DNA of 64,000 nucleotides. Origin: Verrucomicrobiota bacterium (lineage in GTDB: Bacteria > Verrucomicrobiota > Kiritimatiellia > RFP12 > UBA1067). The position numbers were made by a program, and so were the translations under genes. Positions 8,921 to 17,917 of this stretch are shown here, piece after piece. Within the stretch, counting starts at the first letter, position 1; each line of letters begins with the position of its first letter. The DNA lies in contig JAHFSX010000004.1 of assembly GCA_023269675.1 (NCBI GenBank), positions 83,442-147,441 on the forward strand, written 5' to 3'. Under the pieces are notes generated by a model that saw only the letters and a list, made by a program, of their open reading frames with translations, searched no databases and had not been told where the DNA came from.

Positions 8921-9916
8921 ATGAAAAGAGGCCTGGTGAAACACACTTCTCAAGCGACTCATGTTCGGACCCGAGCCGGACGGCCCCGCAGCCGCATGCT
9001 CTTCGGTCTGCCGTTGTCGGCGCTGGCAGCCTGGTTGCTCGGTTTCGTCTTTATCGTCTCGGCGGTCGCGAAACTGTATTCGCTTGGCTCCGTCGAGTTG
9101 TATGTGGTGCAGCAGAATCTGTTGCCCACCCGCGTGATGGCAGCGTACGCGGTGCGCCTGCTCGTGGCGGCGGAACTGTGCCTCGGGCTGGCCTGTTTTC
9201 AGCGGGCCTGGTTTCGTCATCTCACCCTGCCGGCCATCTTCGGGCTCTTGGCGTTCTTCAGTATTTACCTGGCCTATCTGGCTTTCTGGCGGAAAGACAC
9301 CGGGTCCTGCCATTGTTTCGGCGAACTGATCCGCATGTCGCCGCTTGAATCCCTGTTCAAGAACCTGGCGCTCGTCGGTCTTGTCCTCTACCTCTTCCGG
9401 AAGACCAGGGGGTGGCCGGTCGGTTCCTGGCGTGTTCCCGCTGGCCTGGCGGCGGCCAGCCTGCTGACCGTCTTCCTCGGCTTTCCCCTCCGACAGATCG
9501 ACGTCCACGGGTCTGCCGAAGCCCCTTCGGCCGAGAAGAGCCGGTTCGCCCAATTCCGCGGGTTCAGCGATGGCCAGGCGGCCGACCTCACAAAGGGAAC
9601 GTGTCTGGCAGTCTTTGTCAGCCTCGACTGCGATCATTGTCGTGCATTGGTCACCAGCCTCGCGGAAGCCGCCGGCGAGAGAGCCCTGCCTTCAACCTAC
9701 CTGATCTGCCTGGGCGAGACGGAAGACGCTCCCGCCTTCTTCAAGGATACCGAAGCCGACTTCCCTTACCTTTGCGTCGAGCCGGAAACATTCTTCGCGT
9801 TCATCGGCGAACGTCCGCCCCGGATCTATCTGCTGCAAAACGGACAGGCCCGGGCCTTTTGGGACAACGAGACCTTCGATCCGCAGCAACTGCGTCCTTG
9901 GTGGTCACGCGACTAG
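8921..9916 (+). CDS. MauE/DoxX-type membrane protein fused to a thioredoxin-like domain
   Basis: 331 residues. The N-terminal half has about five hydrophobic segments (roughly 27-50, 72-93, 100-123, 145-160, 172-190) in the MauE/DoxX arrangement, with the CHCFGE cysteine motif at residues 130-135 that MauE-type proteins use for membrane redox chemistry. The C-terminal part (about 205-325) resembles a thioredoxin fold with a dithiol CDHC at 237-240 and a late PRIYLL cis-proline-like strand. The arrangement suggests electrons pass between a membrane dithiol and a periplasmic thioredoxin, for disulfide exchange on exported proteins. It faces the CusA-type gene convergently and the single-cysteine paralogue A divergently, suggesting a redox partner role in the metal module (inference). 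Confidence 0.75.
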   Translation: MKRGLVKHTSQATHVRTRAGRPRSRMLFGLPLSALAAWLLGFVFIVSAVAKLYSLGSVELYVVQQNLLPTRVMAAYAVRLLVAAELCLGLACFQRAWFRHLTLPAIFGLLAFFSIYLAYLAFWRKDTGSCHCFGELIRMSPLESLFKNLALVGLVLYLFRKTRGWPVGSWRVPAGLAAASLLTVFLGFPLRQIDVHGSAEAPSAEKSRFAQFRGFSDGQAADLTKGTCLAVFVSLDCDHCRALVTSLAEAAGERALPSTYLICLGETEDAPAFFKDTEADFPYLCVEPETFFAFIGERPPRIYLLQNGQARAFWDNETFDPQQLRPWWSRD

Positions 9917-9985
9917 CGTAGCGGCACGTTGTCAACCGCGCGCTCTGCCGCGACAGGCTCGGGCACGGGCCTGACAGGGGTGGTC

Positions 9986-12900
9986 CTACGCCAGCCGACT
10001 CCGTTCTGTTCCGTTCTGGCGGCCCTGTTCCGGTGTTGCCGCGGACTCTTCCGCCGGTGACGGCCTGTCGGGAGTCGATTCGTCAGTTGGCTCAACCGGC
10101 GTAGGATCGAGGTCAACCGGTTCAGGCTTGATCTCACGCGAGCGCCAGAGCAGGTAGATCGCGGGATAGACGAGCAGTTCCATGAGGAACGAGGTGAAGA
10201 GCCCGCCGACCATGGGGGCGGCGACGCGCTTCATCAGGTCCGCGCCGGCCCCGACCGACCACATGATCGGCATGAGACCCATGGAGGCCGCCGCGACCGT
10301 CATCATCTTCGGGCGGATGCGTTTGACCGCGCCGTGGATCACGGCTTCCTTCAGGTCCGCCAGATTGCGCAGGCGGCCTTTGCTCTTCGCGTCCGCATAC
10401 GACAGGTCCAGGAACAGCAGCATGAAGACCCCGGTCTCGGCGTCGAGCCCCATCAGGGCGATCATGCCGACCCAGGCGGCGATCGAGATGTTGTAGCCCA
10501 GCAGGTACATCAGCCAGACCGCGCCGACGACGGAGAAGGGCACGGCCAGCATCACCACCAGTGACTTGAAGGCTGACTTGGTGTTCATGTACAGCAGCAG
10601 GAAGATCAGCAGGACGGTGACGGGGATGACGACCTTGAGGCGCTCGCGGACGCGCATCATGTTCTCGTACTGGCCGCTCCAGGTCAGGGAGTAGCCGGTC
10701 GGCAGCTTCAGCTGCTTGAAGACCGCCTCCTTGGCCTCGGCGACGTAGCCGCCGATGTCGCGGCCGGTGATGTCCACATAGACGTAGCCGGCGAGCATGC
10801 CGTTCTCGTCGCGGATCATGGCCGGGCCGTTGACCAGGGAGATCTCGGCGAGCTCGGACATGGGGATCTGGATGACGCCGGAGCCGCTGCCGGCCGCGCC
10901 GCCCTTCATGCCGCCGGAGCCGGCGGCGTCAGGGCCGCCGGCCATGTTGCGGGCTGTGACGAGCACGCGCTGGAGCTGGTCGAGGTTGGCCCGCAGGTCG
11001 CGCGGGTAGCGGAGGTTGATGCTGTAGCGCTCGCGTCCCTCGACCGTGGTCGTGATGTTCTCGCCGCCGATGGCGGTCATGATGACGCCCTGCAGGTCGT
11101 CGATCGTCAGGCCGTAGCGGGCCAGGGCCTTGCGGTCCGGCGTGATGTCCACGAAGTAGCCGCCCGAGGCGCGCTCGGCGAAGACGCTGCGCGTGCCGGG
11201 CACGGCGCGCAGGGTCGTCTCGATCTGTTCGCCGATGCGCTGGATCTCGTCGAGGCTGGCGCCGAAGATCTTGATGCCGATCGGGGTGCGTACGCCTGTG
11301 GAAAGCATGTCGATGCGGCCCTTGATGGGCATGGTCCAGGCGTTCACGTTGCCGGGGATCTGCAGCGCCTGGTCCATCGCGTCGGTCAGCTCTTCCCAGG
11401 AAATGTGCTCCGGCCAGATGTGGCCGAGGACCGCGCGCAGGGGTTTCGGCCACGATGAGAAGACGCGCGGCTTGGCCCGCCACTCGTCAGACGGCTTGAG
11501 GACCACGGTGGTCTCCATCATCGAGAACGGCGCGGGGTCGGTCGAGCTGTCGATGCGGCCCGCCTTGCCGAAGACCGACACGACCTCGGGGAATGAGCGG
11601 ATGATGCGGTCCTGCGTCTCCATGAGCCGCTGCGCCTCGGTGACGGAGATGCCGGGCAGGGTCGTGGGCATGTAGAGGATCGTGCCCTCGTTGAGCGGCG
11701 GCATGAACTCGCTGCCGAGCTTCAGGTAGACCGGCACGGTGCTGACCACAATCGCGACGGCCAGAAAGATGACGGTCTTCGGGAAGCGCAGCACGAGCCG
11801 GCACGGTTTTTCGTAGAGCCAGAAGAGGATGCGGCTGACGGGGTGCTTCTCCTCCTTGTGGTAGGTGCCGACGAACACCGCGGAAAGCAGCCCCGCGAGC
11901 CAGCGGGGGCGGAAGCTGAAGGGGTCCATGCGCACGAACAGCATGCGCACGGCCGGGTCGAGCGTCACCGCGAGCAGCGCGGCCAGGCCGATCGCGAGCG
12001 TCTTGGTGTAGGCGAGCGGCTTGAAGAGTCGTCCCTCCTGGTCCACGAGCGTGAAGACCGGCAGGAACGCCACGGCGATGACCAGCAGCGAGAAGAAGAC
12101 CGAGGGGCCGACCTCCATCAGCGCCTGCAGGCGCACCTTGTGGAAGTCGCCCTTGCGGCCGCCCTCCTGCCACAGCTCCAGCTTCTTGTAGGCGTTCTCC
12201 ACCTCGACGATCGCGCCGTCGACCAGCACGCCGATGGAGATGGCGATGCCCGCCAGGCTCATGATATTGGAGGAGAGCCCCAGCATGTACATCGGGATGA
12301 AGCACAGGATGACGGAAACGGGGATCGTGATGATCGGCACGATGGCCGAGGGGATGTGCCAGAGGAACAGGAGGATCACCAGGCTGACGATGAGCATCTC
12401 GACAAGCAGCTCTTCCCTCAGGTTGTTGATGGCCTTCTGGATCAGGTCCGACCGGTCATAGGTGATGACCGCCTCGACGCCTTCGGGCATGGAGGGCTTG
12501 AGCTCCGCCAGCTTGGCCTTCACGCGCTTGATCACGTTCAGCGCGTTCTCGCCGTGGCGCATGACCACGACCCCGCCGACGGTGTCGCCGTTGCCGTCGA
12601 GGTCGGAGACCCCGCGCCGCATCTGCGGGCCGGTCTGGATCGTGGCCACGTCTCCCAGCAGGACGGGCGTGCCCGCCTGGCCGGTTTTGACGACCACGTC
12701 GCCGAGCGCGGCGGTGTCCTTGACGTAGCCGCGGCCCCGCACCATGTACTCGCGGCCGCTCCACTCGATGAGCCGGCCGCCGACCTCGTTGTTGCTCTTG
12801 CGGATCGCGTCCGCCACGTCCATGACCGAGAGGCCGTAGCTCTGGAGCTGGGCAGGGTCGATGGTCACCTGATACTGCTTCTGGAAGCCGCCGATGCCCG

Positions 12901-13462
12901 CGACCTCGGCCACGCCGGGCACGCTCTGGAGGGAGTAGCGCAGGTACCAGTCCTGATAGCTGCGCAGGTCGGCGAGGCTGTGCTTGCCGCTCTTGTCCAC
13001 CAGCGCGTACTGGAACACCCAGCCCACGCCCGTGGCGTCCGGTCCGAGCTGCGGCGTGACTCCGGCCGGCAAGTTGCCCGACAGCTTCTGCAGATATTCA
13101 AGCACGCGGGAGCGCGCCCAGTAGATGTCGGTCCCGTCCTGGAAAATGACGTAGACGTAGCTGAAGCCGAAGTCGCTGAAGCCGCGGATCGCCTTGACCT
13201 TGGGCGCGCCGAGCAGCGCGGTGATGATCGGGTAGGTGACCTGGTCCTCGAGGATGTCCGGGCTGCGGTCCCATTTCGTGTAGACGATCACCTGCGTGTC
13301 GCTCAGGTCCGGGATGGCGTCGAGCCGGATGTTCTTCATCGCGTAGACGGCGTAACCGACCGCGGCCGCGACCAGGCCGATCACGAGCAGGCGGTTGCCG
13401 GCGCTGAATTCGATCAGCCGGGTAATGATCGTTTTTCTCTCAGATGGTTCTTGATCGGTCAT
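9986..13462 (-). CDS. cusA: CusA/CzcA-type heavy-metal RND efflux pump
   Basis: 1,158 residues, slightly longer than typical CusA (about 1,050). It shows the HME-RND hallmarks: the N-terminal helix followed by NIRLDAIPDLSDTQVIV, the GVLVDGAIVEVENAYKK proton-relay/TM4 signature near residue 415, two large periplasmic domains, and RIDMLSTGVRTPIGIK, which matches the region holding a CusA methionine. About twelve membrane helices are expected. Family members use the proton gradient to drive periplasmic or cytoplasmic Cu(I)/Ag(I) (or Zn/Co for Czc) through the outer membrane. Last gene of the operon, starting 3 nt after the adaptor stop. Oddities are a Gly/Ala-rich insertion around residue 850 and a Pro/Glu-rich C-terminal tail. 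The exact metal cannot be fixed from sequence; the adaptor favours Cu/Ag. Confidence 0.9.
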   Translation of the reverse strand: MTDQEPSERKTIITRLIEFSAGNRLLVIGLVAAAVGYAVYAMKNIRLDAIPDLSDTQVIVYTKWDRSPDILEDQVTYPIITALLGAPKVKAIRGFSDFGFSYVYVIFQDGTDIYWARSRVLEYLQKLSGNLPAGVTPQLGPDATGVGWVFQYALVDKSGKHSLADLRSYQDWYLRYSLQSVPGVAEVAGIGGFQKQYQVTIDPAQLQSYGLSVMDVADAIRKSNNEVGGRLIEWSGREYMVRGRGYVKDTAALGDVVVKTGQAGTPVLLGDVATIQTGPQMRRGVSDLDGNGDTVGGVVVMRHGENALNVIKRVKAKLAELKPSMPEGVEAVITYDRSDLIQKAINNLREELLVEMLIVSLVILLFLWHIPSAIVPIITIPVSVILCFIPMYMLGLSSNIMSLAGIAISIGVLVDGAIVEVENAYKKLELWQEGGRKGDFHKVRLQALMEVGPSVFFSLLVIAVAFLPVFTLVDQEGRLFKPLAYTKTLAIGLAALLAVTLDPAVRMLFVRMDPFSFRPRWLAGLLSAVFVGTYHKEEKHPVSRILFWLYEKPCRLVLRFPKTVIFLAVAIVVSTVPVYLKLGSEFMPPLNEGTILYMPTTLPGISVTEAQRLMETQDRIIRSFPEVVSVFGKAGRIDSSTDPAPFSMMETTVVLKPSDEWRAKPRVFSSWPKPLRAVLGHIWPEHISWEELTDAMDQALQIPGNVNAWTMPIKGRIDMLSTGVRTPIGIKIFGASLDEIQRIGEQIETTLRAVPGTRSVFAERASGGYFVDITPDRKALARYGLTIDDLQGVIMTAIGGENITTTVEGRERYSINLRYPRDLRANLDQLQRVLVTARNMAGGPDAAGSGGMKGGAAGSGSGVIQIPMSELAEISLVNGPAMIRDENGMLAGYVYVDITGRDIGGYVAEAKEAVFKQLKLPTGYSLTWSGQYENMMRVRERLKVVIPVTVLLIFLLLYMNTKSAFKSLVVMLAVPFSVVGAVWLMYLLGYNISIAAWVGMIALMGLDAETGVFMLLFLDLSYADAKSKGRLRNLADLKEAVIHGAVKRIRPKMMTVAAASMGLMPIMWSVGAGADLMKRVAAPMVGGLFTSFLMELLVYPAIYLLWRSREIKPEPVDLDPTPVEPTDESTPDRPSPAEESAATPEQGRQNGTERSRLA

Positions 13463-13465
13463 GGC

Positions 13466-14794
13466 TTATTTCCCGGAAAGGGATTCGAGGGCGGCTTTCA
13501 TGGAGGATTCCGAATCCACAAGGAAGTTCGCGGAGGTCACGACCTTGTCGCCCTCCTTGAGTCCGTCGATCAGCTCGAACCAGCCTTCGGTGCGCGCGCC
13601 GAGTTTGACCTCGGCCGGCTCGAGCCGGCCTTCGCCCGCGTCGCGGAACGCGTAGGCGCGCAGGCCGGTGCGCATCACGGCGGTTTCGGGGATGGCCAGC
13701 CGCGCGCCGAGGTCGAACGCCAGCCGCGCGACAGCGAACATCTCGGGCTTCAGGATCAGCTGGGCGTTCGGCACCTCCATGCGCACCTTGACCGTGCGGG
13801 TGCCGGCGTCCAGCGAAGGCGCGATGAAGCTGACCTTACCGGTGAAGGTCATGTCCGGCGTGGCCGTCACGTCCAGTTCAACGGGCATGCCCAGCTTCAC
13901 GTGCGGCAGGTCGGACTGGTAGATGTCCGCGTCCGCCCAGACGCTCGACAGGTCGCCCAGGACCATGAGCTGTTCGCCCGCCATGACCCGGTGGCCCGCG
14001 GAGATGTCGCGCTCGATGATCCAGCCGCTGGCGGGCGCGAAGAGGGTGACGGTGCGCTCGGGCTGTCCGGTCTTGGCCAGCCGCTCGATCTGCTCGTCGG
14101 TGATGTCCCAAAGGGACAGGCGCTTCCGAGCCGCCGCAGCCAGCCCCGCGTTGCTGTTCAGCACGTTCAGGTATTCCTGCTGCGCCGAGACCAGCATCGG
14201 GCTGTAGATTGTCAGCAGGGGCTCGCCCTGCTTCACTTGCTGGCCGATCGTGGCGGTGAAAAGTTTCTCCACATAGCCCTCGATCTTGACCGTGACGTGG
14301 TGCAGCCGCGTCTCGTCGGCGACGATCCGCGCCGAGGTGCGGATCTCGCGGGCGAGTTTGCGCTTCTCCACGGTGCCGAGCGTCAGCCCCATGCGCTCGC
14401 GAGCCGCGGGCGTGATCGACACGGATGCCAGCCCCGACAGCGTGTTTGATCCGCCCGGCGTCGCCTCTTCCATGGGTACGAGTTTCATGCCGCAGATGGG
14501 GCAGTCGCCCGCCTTGTCGGAGACCACGGCCGGGTGCATGGGGCAGTGGAACTTCGCGGCGTGGGCGGGGGCCTGCTGCTCCTCCATCGGCACGAGCTTC
14601 ATGCCGCAGATCGGGCAGTCGCCGGGCTTGTCGGAGACGACGGTCGGGTGCATCGGACAGTGGTACCTGACAGCGTTGACGGAACCGCTTCCGGATGCGC
14701 CTTTGCCGCAACCGCTGGTCAGGGTCAGTATGCCCGACGCGGTAAACACGGCGATTCCCGCCGTGACGATCAGAAGCCAACCTCGTATTTTCAT
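13466..14794 (-). CDS. cusB: CusB-type periplasmic adaptor with two heavy-metal-binding domains
   Basis: 442 residues. An N-terminal hydrophobic segment ends in LTSGC, a weak lipobox, so it may be a lipoprotein. Two heavy-metal-binding domains follow in tandem, at about 44-70 and 82-108, each with HCPMHP, GDCPICGM and KLVPMEE; the repeat period is exactly 38 residues (114 bp). The rest is a standard membrane-fusion protein: barrel-sandwich hybrid halves flanking an alpha hairpin (EYLNVLNS...LWDITDEQIERL) and a beta-barrel. It links the RND pump to the TolC-type channel and hands over metal. Met/Cys/His-rich domains point to Cu(I)/Ag(I). GGAAAGG precedes the ATG; it overlaps neither neighbour but lies 3 nt from the pump gene and 22 nt from the permease gene. 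Confidence 0.9.
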   Translation of the reverse strand: MKIRGWLLIVTAGIAVFTASGILTLTSGCGKGASGSGSVNAVRYHCPMHPTVVSDKPGDCPICGMKLVPMEEQQAPAHAAKFHCPMHPAVVSDKAGDCPICGMKLVPMEEATPGGSNTLSGLASVSITPAARERMGLTLGTVEKRKLAREIRTSARIVADETRLHHVTVKIEGYVEKLFTATIGQQVKQGEPLLTIYSPMLVSAQQEYLNVLNSNAGLAAAARKRLSLWDITDEQIERLAKTGQPERTVTLFAPASGWIIERDISAGHRVMAGEQLMVLGDLSSVWADADIYQSDLPHVKLGMPVELDVTATPDMTFTGKVSFIAPSLDAGTRTVKVRMEVPNAQLILKPEMFAVARLAFDLGARLAIPETAVMRTGLRAYAFRDAGEGRLEPAEVKLGARTEGWFELIDGLKEGDKVVTSANFLVDSESSMKAALESLSGK

Positions 14795-14816
14795 TGCCGC
14801 AACCTTTCCACCGCAC

Positions 14817-16160
14817 TCAATAGAACCCGAACTTCAACTTCAGGAGGATGCCCAGATAGCCCACCGCGAGCGCCGCCAGTCCGGGCGGCAGCGCCAGCTG
14901 AAGCCAGCGGCCCCATCCCAGACGGACGCCGCTTTTTTCCAGAAACGAATAGGCGACCACATTCGCGGAGGCGCCGATGGGCGTCAGGTTGCCGCCGAAA
15001 TCCACGGCGATGCTCGTCGCCCAGACCATGATGCCCGCGGCCGGAACAATACCGTGCGCCACGCTCTGCTTGATCACCTGCGTCATGCCCATCGCCAGCG
15101 GGACGTTGTCGACAAACGCGGATACGAGGGCGGAGCCCCAAAAGGTGGACGAGACAAACCCGGCGGGAGTCGTGAAGAGGGCGGCGACGGAATTGGCCGC
15201 CATCTGGATGATGAAGCGCTTCTCGAGCGCGGCGACGAGGATAAACAGGCCGATGAAAAAGAGCAGCGTCTCGGCGTCGATGCGCCGCATGAACTGGTGC
15301 CTGTAGATCCTTTCGCCGCCGAACGTGAGGATGAGGAAGGCCGGCAGGAGCGAGGCGGTGGCGATATCGACCGGAAAATGAAAGCTGTTCCACAAAGGCC
15401 GTCCGATCAGAAGCGCCAAGGCAACGGCCATTCCGGTCAGGCCGCACACAAGCAGATAACGGTCGCCGAGCTGCGCCCTCGGATCGAGGCTCTTCACGGA
15501 GGTCAGATCAACGCCGACAGCCGCGGCGGTAAAGCTCCGGCGGTGTGTCCAGTAGCTGACCCCTGCAGCGGCGAAGGCCGACACCAGGGCGATCGGCCCG
15601 TTGTGAATGAGAAAGGCGTTGAAGCCGAAGCCCAGCTGCGTGCCCAGAATGACGTTGGGCGGATCGCCGATCAGCGTTCCCGCGCCGCCGATATTGGAAA
15701 GAACGACTTCCGTCACAATGACGGGGAGCGCGTCGAACTTGAGCAGCCGGCTGAGTTCATAGGTGACCACCGAAAGAAAGACCATAACGGTGATGGAATT
15801 GATGAAAGCGGACAGGACAAACGCCAGCAGCGGGAAGCATAACAAAATGCGCAGCGGGCTGTAGTGGAGCCGCCGGGCCACACTCAGGGCGATCCAGCGG
15901 AAGAAACCCGCCTCGACCAGCATTTCGATCAGGAGAAACATCCCCAGGAGAAATCCGATGGTCTCCCAGCTGACGGCGTTGGCCGCCTCCGTGACGTCGA
16001 GCACGCCGAGCACCATGACGAGTACGGCGCCAAAGACGGCCAGACACATCCGGGGCATCTTCTCCCAGGCGATCAAACCGAAGATCACCACAAACGCGAC
16101 GAAGGTGAGCAGGCAGAGCAGGCTCATCACATGCGGTCCGGCCGGGGTGTCCACGATCAC
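14817..16160 (-). CDS. ArsB/NhaD-type ion transporter (IT superfamily permease)
   Basis: 447 residues, about eleven membrane segments. The family signature SNIGGAGTLIGDPPNVI lies at residues 155-171 and its inverted-repeat counterpart, with VDFGGNLTPIGASANVV, near the C-terminus, as in ArsB/NhaD/P-protein carriers. Starts at a GTG with GGAG 9 nt upstream. Relatives move Na+/H+, arsenite or dicarboxylates; the substrate here cannot be read from sequence. Its position between the TolC-type and CusB-type genes of a metal-efflux operon is unusual and suggests it exports or exchanges an ion linked to metal stress, or supplies the cation balance the RND pump consumes (inference). Confidence 0.8.
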   Translation of the reverse strand: MIVDTPAGPHVMSLLCLLTFVAFVVIFGLIAWEKMPRMCLAVFGAVLVMVLGVLDVTEAANAVSWETIGFLLGMFLLIEMLVEAGFFRWIALSVARRLHYSPLRILLCFPLLAFVLSAFINSITVMVFLSVVTYELSRLLKFDALPVIVTEVVLSNIGGAGTLIGDPPNVILGTQLGFGFNAFLIHNGPIALVSAFAAAGVSYWTHRRSFTAAAVGVDLTSVKSLDPRAQLGDRYLLVCGLTGMAVALALLIGRPLWNSFHFPVDIATASLLPAFLILTFGGERIYRHQFMRRIDAETLLFFIGLFILVAALEKRFIIQMAANSVAALFTTPAGFVSSTFWGSALVSAFVDNVPLAMGMTQVIKQSVAHGIVPAAGIMVWATSIAVDFGGNLTPIGASANVVAYSFLEKSGVRLGWGRWLQLALPPGLAALAVGYLGILLKLKFGFY

Positions 16161-16196
16161 TTTAAGTTCTCCACGTTCGGGGGCTCGTTGGGCTGT

Positions 16197-17474
16197 TCAG
16201 CGGCTGGCTTCTGCCGGGGCCGCTTTCAACTCCGCGCCGACCGCCCGCTCCAGGCGTGCGAACTGCATGCCGACGTCGCCTTCCGCCATGGCGGCCATGA
16301 CGCGGATGCCGAGCAGGAAGCGCTGGCTTTCAAGGAAGTCCATGAAATCGGTTTTCCCGGTCTGGTAGTCGGCCTCGCTGGCGCTGAAGCGCGTTTCGGC
16401 CTGCGGGATGAGTTCGGTCTTGTAGAGCGCGAGCATGCGCCGGGCGGTCAGCAGCTTGAAGGACGCGTTCTGGACATCGAGGGCGCTGTTCCGTTGCGCG
16501 GCCTCGCGGGCCGCCTCGCTGGATGCCCGCATCTTCTCCGCCTCGCGGACGCCGGCCCGGTTCTTCTCCTGCCAGATGGGCAGCTCCACGCCCACGGTGA
16601 GCATGACCATGTTTTCGCCGCCGCCGACGTCGCGGTATTCCACGCCGAGCTGGTAGTCGGGCCGGGACTCCTTAGCCATCAGACGCTTCTCCAGCTCATA
16701 GCGCTCGACCTTCGTCTGCTCCGCAAGGACTTCGGGACGGTTCGCGGCCGCGAGGGCGAAGAGGGCGTCCGGGGTCGCGTTAAAGGCGGGTTCCGGAGGC
16801 GTCAAGGCCGCGCCCAGCGGCGCGTCGGCACGCCGGTTGAGCAGGGTGTTCAGCTTGGCCTGCAGCGCGTTTTCCTGCGCTTCGAGCTCGAGCAGGCGCT
16901 GCTTCAGCATGGTGATTTCCGACTGGGCCTTCAGGACATCCTGCTGGGTGCGCTCGCCCGTCGCGTACATCGTCTCCGAGATTTTCGCCATGCGCCGCAG
17001 GACGGTCTGGTCTTTCTGCGTGATCGCGATCGCCTGCTGGACGGCATAGAGTCCGAAGTAGCTCTCCTTGACCATCATCACGACTTCGCGGGTCATGGTT
17101 TCGAGTTCGTGCCGCATGGCCTCGGCGTCCTTGCGGGCGATGCCCCCGCGGAGGCCGCGTTTGCCGAACCAGGGGAACTGCTGCTCCACCATGATCCGCT
17201 TCTCGTTCGTGTCTTGCCAGGTTCCCCCTTCCGCCGCGTCCATGGCGCCGTACTTGAGCATCGGGTTCGGCAAGGCGGTGGCCTGGACGGGCCGCTCCAG
17301 CATGGCCTCCCACTTGGCGCGCAGGCTTTGCAGGTCAGGGTTGTCCCGGACCGCCAGCTCCACGGCCGCGGTGAGCGTGAGGTTGGTGTCCGCCGGTTTC
17401 TCCTGCGAAAAGCCGGTCCCCACGCCGACGAAAAGCAGGGCGGCGCACAGCAAAAGGAACTGGATGGCTTTCAT
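16197..17474 (-). CDS. TolC/CusC-type outer-membrane efflux channel
   Basis: 425 residues from the ATG at 17474, chosen because GAAGGA sits about 10 nt upstream and a signal peptide (MKAIQFLLLC...GFSQ) follows at once; an ATG six codons earlier is less convincing. The mature part has the duplicated outer-membrane-efflux pattern: LTLTAAVELAVRDNP at the start, a long coiled-coil (about 120-215), a second AAANRPEVLAEQ repeat start, and FSASEADYQTGKTDFMDFLE near the end. It forms the trimeric exit channel for the RND pump. A separate permease gene lies between it and the adaptor gene. Confidence 0.88.
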   Translation of the reverse strand: MKAIQFLLLCAALLFVGVGTGFSQEKPADTNLTLTAAVELAVRDNPDLQSLRAKWEAMLERPVQATALPNPMLKYGAMDAAEGGTWQDTNEKRIMVEQQFPWFGKRGLRGGIARKDAEAMRHELETMTREVVMMVKESYFGLYAVQQAIAITQKDQTVLRRMAKISETMYATGERTQQDVLKAQSEITMLKQRLLELEAQENALQAKLNTLLNRRADAPLGAALTPPEPAFNATPDALFALAAANRPEVLAEQTKVERYELEKRLMAKESRPDYQLGVEYRDVGGGENMVMLTVGVELPIWQEKNRAGVREAEKMRASSEAAREAAQRNSALDVQNASFKLLTARRMLALYKTELIPQAETRFSASEADYQTGKTDFMDFLESQRFLLGIRVMAAMAEGDVGMQFARLERAVGAELKAAPAEASR

Positions 17475-17591
17475 AAAACAGCATCCTTCCAAGACGATCG
17501 AGAATTAAAATCGGCCTCGCCGACCGGCACGACGGTTGCCGTCACAGCGAGGCCGCGCTCCGACCAGGGGATGCGCCTGATGTCCGGGCGC

Positions 17592-17906
17592 TTACTTGGC
17601 TTTAAGCGCCTCGGCCTTGTCGAGCGTGATCCCCTCGGCTTCCAGCTGCTTCACGTATTTGGCAGGGTCCTTTTTGATTTTGGCGATGCATCCGCCGCAG
17701 CAAACATAGATGCGCTTGCCGTCAAAGTCGACAAACTGGCTCTTGTCGATCGGGCCCTTCATCACGGGGCAGAGCGTCTGGGCCTTGACCGCGACCGCGT
17801 TGGTGGTCGCCGCGGCCTGTGCCGGTTCGGTTTTATCGGCCGCGAAAGCGGCGGTCGTCAACTGAGCCGTGACCGCGCAGGCCAGCATCCAATTTCTAAC
17901 GTTCAT
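17592..17906 (-). CDS. YHS-like periplasmic metal-binding protein 1
   Basis: 104 residues: a signal peptide to about residue 22, a short linker, then a YHS-related domain (about 41-94) with CPVM (Cys46), VDFDGKRIYVCC (Cys69, Cys70) and Cys73, followed by KKDPAKYVKQLEAEG. The order Cys-x2-Met ... Cys-Cys-x2-Cys offers a soft-metal site such as Cu(I). Small YHS proteins are known beside copper-resistance systems and are thought to bind or deliver metal. AAAGGA precedes the ATG. Second gene of the operon, 117 nt upstream of the TolC-type gene. A closely similar copy lies at 18722-19141. Confidence 0.8.
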   Translation of the reverse strand: MNVRNWMLACAVTAQLTTAAFAADKTEPAQAAATTNAVAVKAQTLCPVMKGPIDKSQFVDFDGKRIYVCCGGCIAKIKKDPAKYVKQLEAEGITLDKAEALKAK

Positions 17907-17917
17907 GGTGGTATCCT

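Noticed and set aside
11843..14449. 868-codon open frame on the plus strand
   Set aside because: Antisense to the CusA- and CusB-type genes with His/Arg/Asp-rich composition; no motif or ribosome site.
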